From positions 1-56,224 of the forward strand of contig JAUQPA010000004.1 in the NCBI GenBank assembly GCA_030550615.1: a stretch of DNA of 56,224 nucleotides. The letters run 5' to 3'. Source of the stretch: Thermoproteota archaeon (GTDB lineage: Archaea > Thermoproteota > Thermoprotei_A > Sulfolobales > Desulfurococcaceae). Position numbers and translations under genes: made by a program. Below, piece by piece: positions 54,965-56,224 of this stretch. Each line of letters starts with the position of its first letter. Positions within the stretch are counted from its first letter, which is position 1. A model generated the notes under the pieces. It was not told the DNA's origin and ran no database searches. It saw only the letters and a list, made by a program, of their open reading frames with translations.

Positions 54965-56224
54965 TTAATTAGCTACGTTTATTGTCTCACCATTTGATGG
55001 AACATATATGTTGATATCTCCACCTAGTTTATCGCGTATGGCACTCGCGAAATCGTTTGCTTCTTCGAGGTTTCCATGAATAATCACTATGTTCTTCACG
55101 CTTTCTTTATATCTATTAACGAATTTGACTAGATCTTCCTTGCCCGCGTGGCTCGAGAGATCTAGCCATGTCAACCTAGCTTGTATTTGATCTATCGATT
55201 GATCCTCGAGTTTCCCTTGCTCTAGTATCTTGTGCCCATTGCTATTTAGTGCTTGGTAACTTACAAGGATAACTGTATTACGTGGGTTATTGTATAAGTG
55301 TTTGAGATAATATAAGCTTGGCCCGCCTTTAAGCATTCCAGCTGATGATATGATTACGCATGGTTTTTTCAATATTTTCTTCCTCATTGATACATCTGTT
55401 ACAAAATTAATGTTTTCAACTACTTTGCTAAATAATCCAGGATCTCTCAGGAATCCTCTGTGCTTCAAGTACAAGTCTGTGATATCTCTACTCATCCCAT
55501 CAATATAGATATCCAGGTAGGGAGCCTGCGAGTAAAGCAGTGTCATTATTTCTTGTGTTCTACCAACGCTGAAAGCAGGTATTAACACTACTCCGCCTTT
55601 ATCAATCGTGTCTTCAACTATTTCAAGCAATTTCTTTTCAACAATGTGGCGAGGCGGGTGGTTTCTGCCTCCATAGGTTGATTCAATGATAATCGTGGTA
55701 GGTTCCACTGGCGGCGTCTCGGCACTACTTAGGGTCCAAGTTTGCACTGTATTAAAATCTCCAGTGTAGAGTACTTTTTCACCGCGGGGTGTTTCAACGT
55801 AGGCTATAGAGCTACCGATTATGTGGCCTGCATTAAACAACTTGATGTTGAATCCATTGATATCTACGCTTTCACCGTAGTTCAGGAACTCCGTGTTATT
55901 GTACATTTTATCGAATTCCCGTAGCTCGTAGTCTACATAGTAGGAGTTCAATTTCAGGAAATCCATCACGAGCAGCTTAGCTACATCAAGTGTTGGTTTA
56001 GTTGCTATTGTCTTCGGGTTACCGGTGATATATAGGTATGGAGCTGCGCCGATGTGATCTAAATGTGCATGCGACACAATTACAGCTGATATATCCACTG
56101 GGCGAACATGTATTGGTAACTGAGGTATATCTTTTTCATCAAAATTCACTCCGTAGTCCAGTAGAATAGATCCCTCGGGTTCTCTGAGCAGAACAGCGGA
56201 CCTACCTACTTCCCTGCCTCCTCC
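54965..56224 (-). CDS. Beta-CASP metallo-beta-lactamase ribonuclease, aCPSF2-like (5' partial)
   Basis: The frame runs open to the right edge, so the first residues are missing. Read in-frame, the visible start has GGGREVGRSAVLL and ILLDYGVN, as in archaeal CPSF-like nucleases. Zinc motif 2 is SHAHLDH, and motif 4 is TGDFN. The beta-CASP region follows (ESTYGGRNHPP, IPAFSVGRTQEIM, SAGMLKGGPS) with a late His in IIHGNLEE. At over 419 residues without KH domains it resembles aCPSF2 and not aCPSF1. Probable role: RNA 3'-end processing or decay. Confidence 0.92.
   Translation of the reverse strand, partial: GGGREVGRSAVLLREPEGSILLDYGVNFDEKDIPQLPIHVRPVDISAVIVSHAHLDHIGAAPYLYITGNPKTIATKPTLDVAKLLVMDFLKLNSYYVDYELREFDKMYNNTEFLNYGESVDINGFNIKLFNAGHIIGSSIAYVETPRGEKVLYTGDFNTVQTWTLSSAETPPVEPTTIIIESTYGGRNHPPRHIVEKKLLEIVEDTIDKGGVVLIPAFSVGRTQEIMTLLYSQAPYLDIYIDGMSRDITDLYLKHRGFLRDPGLFSKVVENINFVTDVSMRKKILKKPCVIISSAGMLKGGPSLYYLKHLYNNPRNTVILVSYQALNSNGHKILEQGKLEDQSIDQIQARLTWLDLSSHAGKEDLVKFVNRYKESVKNIVIIHGNLEEANDFASAIRDKLGGDINIYVPSNGETINVAN

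Overview
The window comes from a hyperthermophilic crenarchaeon (Thermoproteota), most likely of the order Desulfurococcales. The evidence is an information-processing gene set of purely archaeal type: split RNA polymerase A'/A'', TFB, aIF2 gamma and aIF5B, KEOPS, exosome and a 20S proteasome. RNA polymerase B is unsplit, and the TFB N-terminus is of the Sulfolobus type. TTG and GTG starts are frequent and are led by GGTG Shine-Dalgarno (SD) motifs. Four of five tRNA genes carry canonical 37/38 introns, and none encodes CCA. Base composition is AT-rich. A Staphylothermus-like genus would fit, but that is a guess.

Layout. (1) 1-8000: the end of a radical SAM-TRAM protein, two unrecognised minus-strand genes, glycyl-tRNA synthetase, an agmatinase-like ureohydrolase, rpoP divergent from aIF1/SUI1, tfb, tRNA-Gln, DUF99, cdc6/orc1 and tRNA-Ala. 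(2) 8098-19637: a long transcription-translation operon, rpoH-rpoB-rpoA1-rpoA2-rpl30e-nusA-rps12-rps7, then EF-1 alpha, rps10 and tRNA-Ser. (3) 19825-24180: rps13-rps4-rps11-rpoD-rpl18e-rpl13-rps9-rpoN-rps2. (4) 24322-28576: MEMO-type protein, type 2 IPP isomerase, DUF2118 and glutamyl-tRNA synthetase. (5) 28694-35875: rpl7ae, inverted rps28e, rpl24e, aIF5B (minus), rps6e, aIF2 gamma, PIN protein, rpoE, spt4, GTP-dependent dephospho-CoA kinase, rps24e and rps27ae. (6) 35899-40919: kae1, bud32, ITPase, rps15, a degenerate DHH protein, a Pcc1-family protein and rps3ae. (7) 41050-43914: GlmU-like nucleotidyltransferase, a DUF2095-like protein and a YchF/Ygr210-type GTPase. (8) 43978-52394: the archaeal exosome superoperon (rpl15e, COG1325, Rpp30, Pop5, tRNA-Leu, HMA-like protein, psmA, SBDS, rrp4, rrp41, rrp42, rpl37ae, Brix, Pcc1-like, prefoldin beta, DUF3194). 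(9) 52486-56224: EF-2, tRNA-Asn (minus) and a beta-CASP ribonuclease cut by the right edge.

The genes work together in transcription (eight RNA polymerase subunits plus TFB, Spt4 and NusA), translation (many ribosomal proteins, five translation factors and two aminoacyl-tRNA synthetases), RNA maturation (exosome, RNase P, KEOPS, beta-CASP nuclease) and protein quality control (proteasome, prefoldin). I see no mobile element, CRISPR array, intein or rRNA gene, and no stretch over 300 bases without a gene. The most interesting non-annotated signals are a near-perfect C/D box guide sRNA candidate at 46229-46285, a membrane-anchored-looking Pop5 subunit, an aIF2 gamma zinc knuckle lacking two cysteines, and two tiny ORFs in front of rps6e and rps3ae.
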